From contig JADNYJ010000365.1 in assembly GCA_015501075.1 (NCBI GenBank), positions 1 through 32,250 of the forward strand: a DNA stretch of 32,250 nt. Direction: 5' to 3'. The notes beneath the pieces are model-generated. The model made no database searches. It was given only the letters and a program-made list of their open reading frames with translations, and was not told where the DNA came from. This document shows, piece by piece, positions 29,997 through 32,250 of this stretch; position 1 is the stretch's first letter, and each line of letters starts with the position of its first letter. The DNA is from Gymnopilus junonius. Its lineage: Eukaryota > Basidiomycota > Agaricomycetes > Agaricales > Galerinaceae. Made by a program: the position numbers and the translations under genes.

Positions 29997-30384
29997 GATT
30001 TTGTTATGCAGGAAATTCGACGAAAGAGACCACTTGGGACTGTCGACAGACAAGGATATAAGTCCCTATATTAGTTGGTAGGACTGTCGACGACAAAGCG
30101 CTGCCAGTCACTGCGAGCAAGAGCGTGACAGGCTACAACGTTCCATAGTCACATGATTAGTGACCAGTCGCGCTGGCGCTGCGATTCGGTCATTCGGGTG
30201 CATCCACGACGGTTTGACAACAGTATACGACGTAGGAAGTGGTAATGTATAGCGATGTTCTACTAAGTAGGTGAGATGTAATACTTCAAGTAAAGAAAAT
30301 ATCTATATACTAGTAATGTAGAAATTACTAGGCATTTAGGGCATGTACATTGTAGTGAGAACGTGACGATGTATGCCAGTCTGC
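29997..30384. other. Intergenic between paralogs B and C, no gene seen
   Basis: Contains the promoter region of paralog B. No coding signal. Confidence 0.5.
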
Positions 30385-31541
30385 ATTAATGGCTTCGCGT
30401 GGAGCAAAGTAGGTTCCAGGTTCCTCCTTGACCTTCTTCGTTGACCGGCCTGTTTGCATTTCTGGCACGGACTTGATCTAGCTCCTTCGTCATTTTTCCA
30501 TCTCAATTTGGAAATACTTATACTTCAAAAGACGACATTCGCTCAAGTATGTTTTTTTCTTCGTCATCCTCCTCGCTCGAATATTCTTGGTCAGATTCGT
30601 CCTCGAAATACGACAACTTCCTTTCTTGAGCTGGAGGAGAGTACAGCGTCAAGCGAGAAGGCTCCTGAACAGCAGGGCGGGTAATGGCTGAAAAGGAGCA
30701 ATGCTATTTGCCTGGAGCATTTCTACCACACAAAGGATGAGAGACTGAGAATGATGTGGGGTAGAAACGCCGTACCTAAAGGCCGGTACCAAAAGATAAA
30801 CGTTGCCACTTTATCCAAGTACTTGGCATCTTTCATGGTTTGCGGCGCCTCCAACTCCCGTCCTTCGCCGAGCCTGCCATGTAAATTAGACACGAGCTCC
30901 TGGAAATTGCAAACATGACATTACTTGACCTGATGATCGATTGCTTTCTTCGAACGCTCATGTACCTTTTCGGTTTCTGGAATTGAAGTGAAGGCGATGG
31001 ATACCGTTCTAGACGATAAAGCTATCCGATAAATTTCGACTTTGATTTCCCCCACATTTTGCATAGAGGCAGGTCGATCCAAGTAATTGTCGTCATCTGC
31101 AAAATAATTGGTTGTGAGGAATATCACTTTTGAGTTGGGGTGGTCATACCGGTTGATTCTATTGATCCAAATATGAAGTCGCGAACCTCCGTTGCAGAGG
31201 TTCTGCAATAAGAAACAGATCTTTCTCTGGTCCAGCCCCGCGGCATATGGTGTGATGAACATGGATGACCGTCCAAATTTATTATGAGGGCGTAATCATG
31301 CTGGCCTAACATGTTTTGACCGCATACGGCGAATGGCTGAAACAGCAACCATTTAATGATGAGACTCTATGAAGCCAATAAACCAGCTCACTTTTCCGTT
31401 CTCAGACGGTATCCAGCATGCAATGGTCCTGTTACTTTCGTCGAGCGACGCAGCATAGTGGTTCACTTCCCTGTCGTCGACTGTAATCCAGACATCGTGC
31501 TCCCCAAACGATAGACGTGTATTTTGCGTGTAATATGCCAT
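30385..31541 (-). pseudogene. DUF7918-like protein, paralog C (last exon broken)
   Basis: Exons 31541-31392, 31336-31150, 31096-30925 and 30873-30776 are intact and in phase. They encode MAYYTQNTRLSFGEHDVWIT, CWIPSENGKPFAVC, RSVSYCRTSATEVRDFIFG, GEIKVEIYRI, VHERSKKAIDH and KVATFIFWYRPL. Exon 5 begins at 30722 (EMLQANSIAPFQP) but soon leaves frame. An acidic stretch (SYFEDESDQEYSSEEDDEEK), a coiled-coil fragment (YFQIEMEK, TKELDQVRARNA) and a basic fragment (RSTKKVKEEPGTYFAPREAI) can be followed only by changing frame several times. The SUMO-type IDLT end is replaced by AINAD. The 3' end is approximate. The N-terminal domain could still be made as a truncated protein. Confidence 0.72.
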
Positions 31542-31911
31542 CGGAACCAGAGAAAAGAGCCTGTTAATGGACCGTTGGGTAGATTCAAAAGAGCCAGAAC
31601 ATTGAAGTTGAGTAGAAAATTTAAGATTCAAAGCAAGCCGTCACCAAGAGAACAACACGCACATGATCAGTGACATTTCGTAAACCTTTCGTAAAGCCGT
31701 CTAATCAGAGAATGACTATTTAATGTTAATATTAACAGCACGGTAGGTATACAAGAGTTGTAGATAGATCCGAACGCACTCAAGGTAGAAAGACAATGAC
31801 TCGTGTAGGTGACGAAGTCGAAACAGGTGATTCCTCATCCGGTGCCCTCAACATCCGGACGAACATCCAAAGATAGTTATGACGAAGCGCAGTTTTCCGC
31901 ATTGATGAAGA
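31542..31911. other. Intergenic, no gene seen
   Basis: Promoter region of paralog C and 3' region of the membrane-protein gene at the right edge. Confidence 0.5.
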
Positions 31912-32244
31912 TCATACAAGGCCGCTGCCGGCCATCCTCACCGTATCTCCAACGGTACGGACAATCTCATTCCATGCTCTGCGTACGAGACCGCCTTCTA
32001 TACCGCCATGAGCAGCTTGTAGTCTTCGTCTCACAGAGTCTGCATTACTGCTTACAGATGAGGCAGCAGCAACGGTAACAGCAGTACCTCCACTGAGTGC
32101 AGCAAGGTCGATTTGCATCCTTTTCCGCCTTCGCATCCGCAAGAGGAATGATATTAGAGGTACCAAGATGAATATCAGCACGAATGTGACTGCCCTCCCG
32201 CTCGTCAGGTACTGCGCCAGGGATGCACGGATAAGGGAATACAT
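31912..32244 (-). CDS. Partial membrane-protein gene, C-terminal part (runs toward the window edge)
   Basis: An open frame of 110 codons on the minus strand ends with TGA at 31912-31914. It has one strong hydrophobic segment (AVTFVLIFILVPLISFLL), followed immediately by RMRRRKR, typical of a membrane anchor with a cytosolic basic flank. Then come an Ala/Ser/Val-rich linker and an amphipathic C-terminus (WNEIVRTVGDTVRMAG). The frame stays open to the window end, so the ATG at 32244 may not be the true start and the rest of the gene probably lies outside. I do not recognise the family. Confidence 0.5.
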   Translation of the reverse strand: MYSLIRASLAQYLTSGRAVTFVLIFILVPLISFLLRMRRRKRMQIDLAALSGGTAVTVAAASSVSSNADSVRRRLQAAHGGIEGGLVRRAWNEIVRTVGDTVRMAGSGLV

Positions 32245-32250
32245 GCTTGG

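Overview
The window looks like nuclear DNA of a filamentous basidiomycete, probably an agaricomycete. Protein-coding genes carry many short (about 50-65 nt) GT-AG introns. They include a cellular RNA-dependent RNA polymerase of the RNA-silencing type, a Vtc1-like membrane protein, a class B DnaJ/Sis1-type co-chaperone, and two paralogous families (DUF6914-like and DUF7918-like) that I associate from memory with mushroom-forming fungi. All family names are recognitions from sequence, not database results.

Layout. Positions 28-4211 and 4425-8603 are two near-identical 4.18-kb DNA transposons in inverted orientation, 213 bp apart. Each has about 46-bp imperfect terminal inverted repeats and its own perfect 7-bp target duplication (CTGCATA and CTTTAAG). 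Each carries a relic of one about 997-codon transposase-like gene. Positions 8851-10355 hold a four-exon relic of a zinc-binding, FAR1/WRKY-GCM1-like gene with two in-frame stops. Positions 10673-14979 hold a 13-exon RNA-dependent RNA polymerase with an intact catalytic DVDGD motif but two single-base frameshifts in exon 1. Positions 14980-16960 have no convincing gene but contain diverged direct repeats.

Positions 17121-18483 hold the most unusual region. A palindrome and TATA box are followed by an array of six related hairpin-forming units. They share CTAC-N4-CAGG pairing with CCTG-T-GTAR around a variable hairpin, and their arms change in a compensatory way, so I interpret them as an undescribed repeated structured RNA. 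Positions 18921-19803 are an 883-bp foldback (MITE-like) element with about 200-bp inverted repeats and a 7-bp target duplication.

The right half is mostly ordinary genes. A poorly resolved, probably decayed gene lies around 19973-20954. Two DUF6914-like paralogs (22106-22522 and 23125-23655) each sit behind a TATATAA box. A Vtc1-like gene (minus) and a Sis1-like DnaJ gene (plus) diverge from a 228-bp shared promoter containing a heat-shock-element core. Three tandem DUF7918-like genes on the minus strand (27108-28283, 28832-29996, 30385-31541) show graded decay: intact, one frameshift, badly broken. A partial membrane-protein gene runs off the right edge.

Themes: repeated transposon insertion and decay next to an RNA-silencing polymerase; local tandem duplication of lineage-restricted families; and a repeated RNA-structure array. 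The splice models for the Vtc1-like, DnaJ and first DUF7918-like genes close exactly in frame, which argues that frameshifts elsewhere are not simply poor sequence quality, though assembly error is not excluded.
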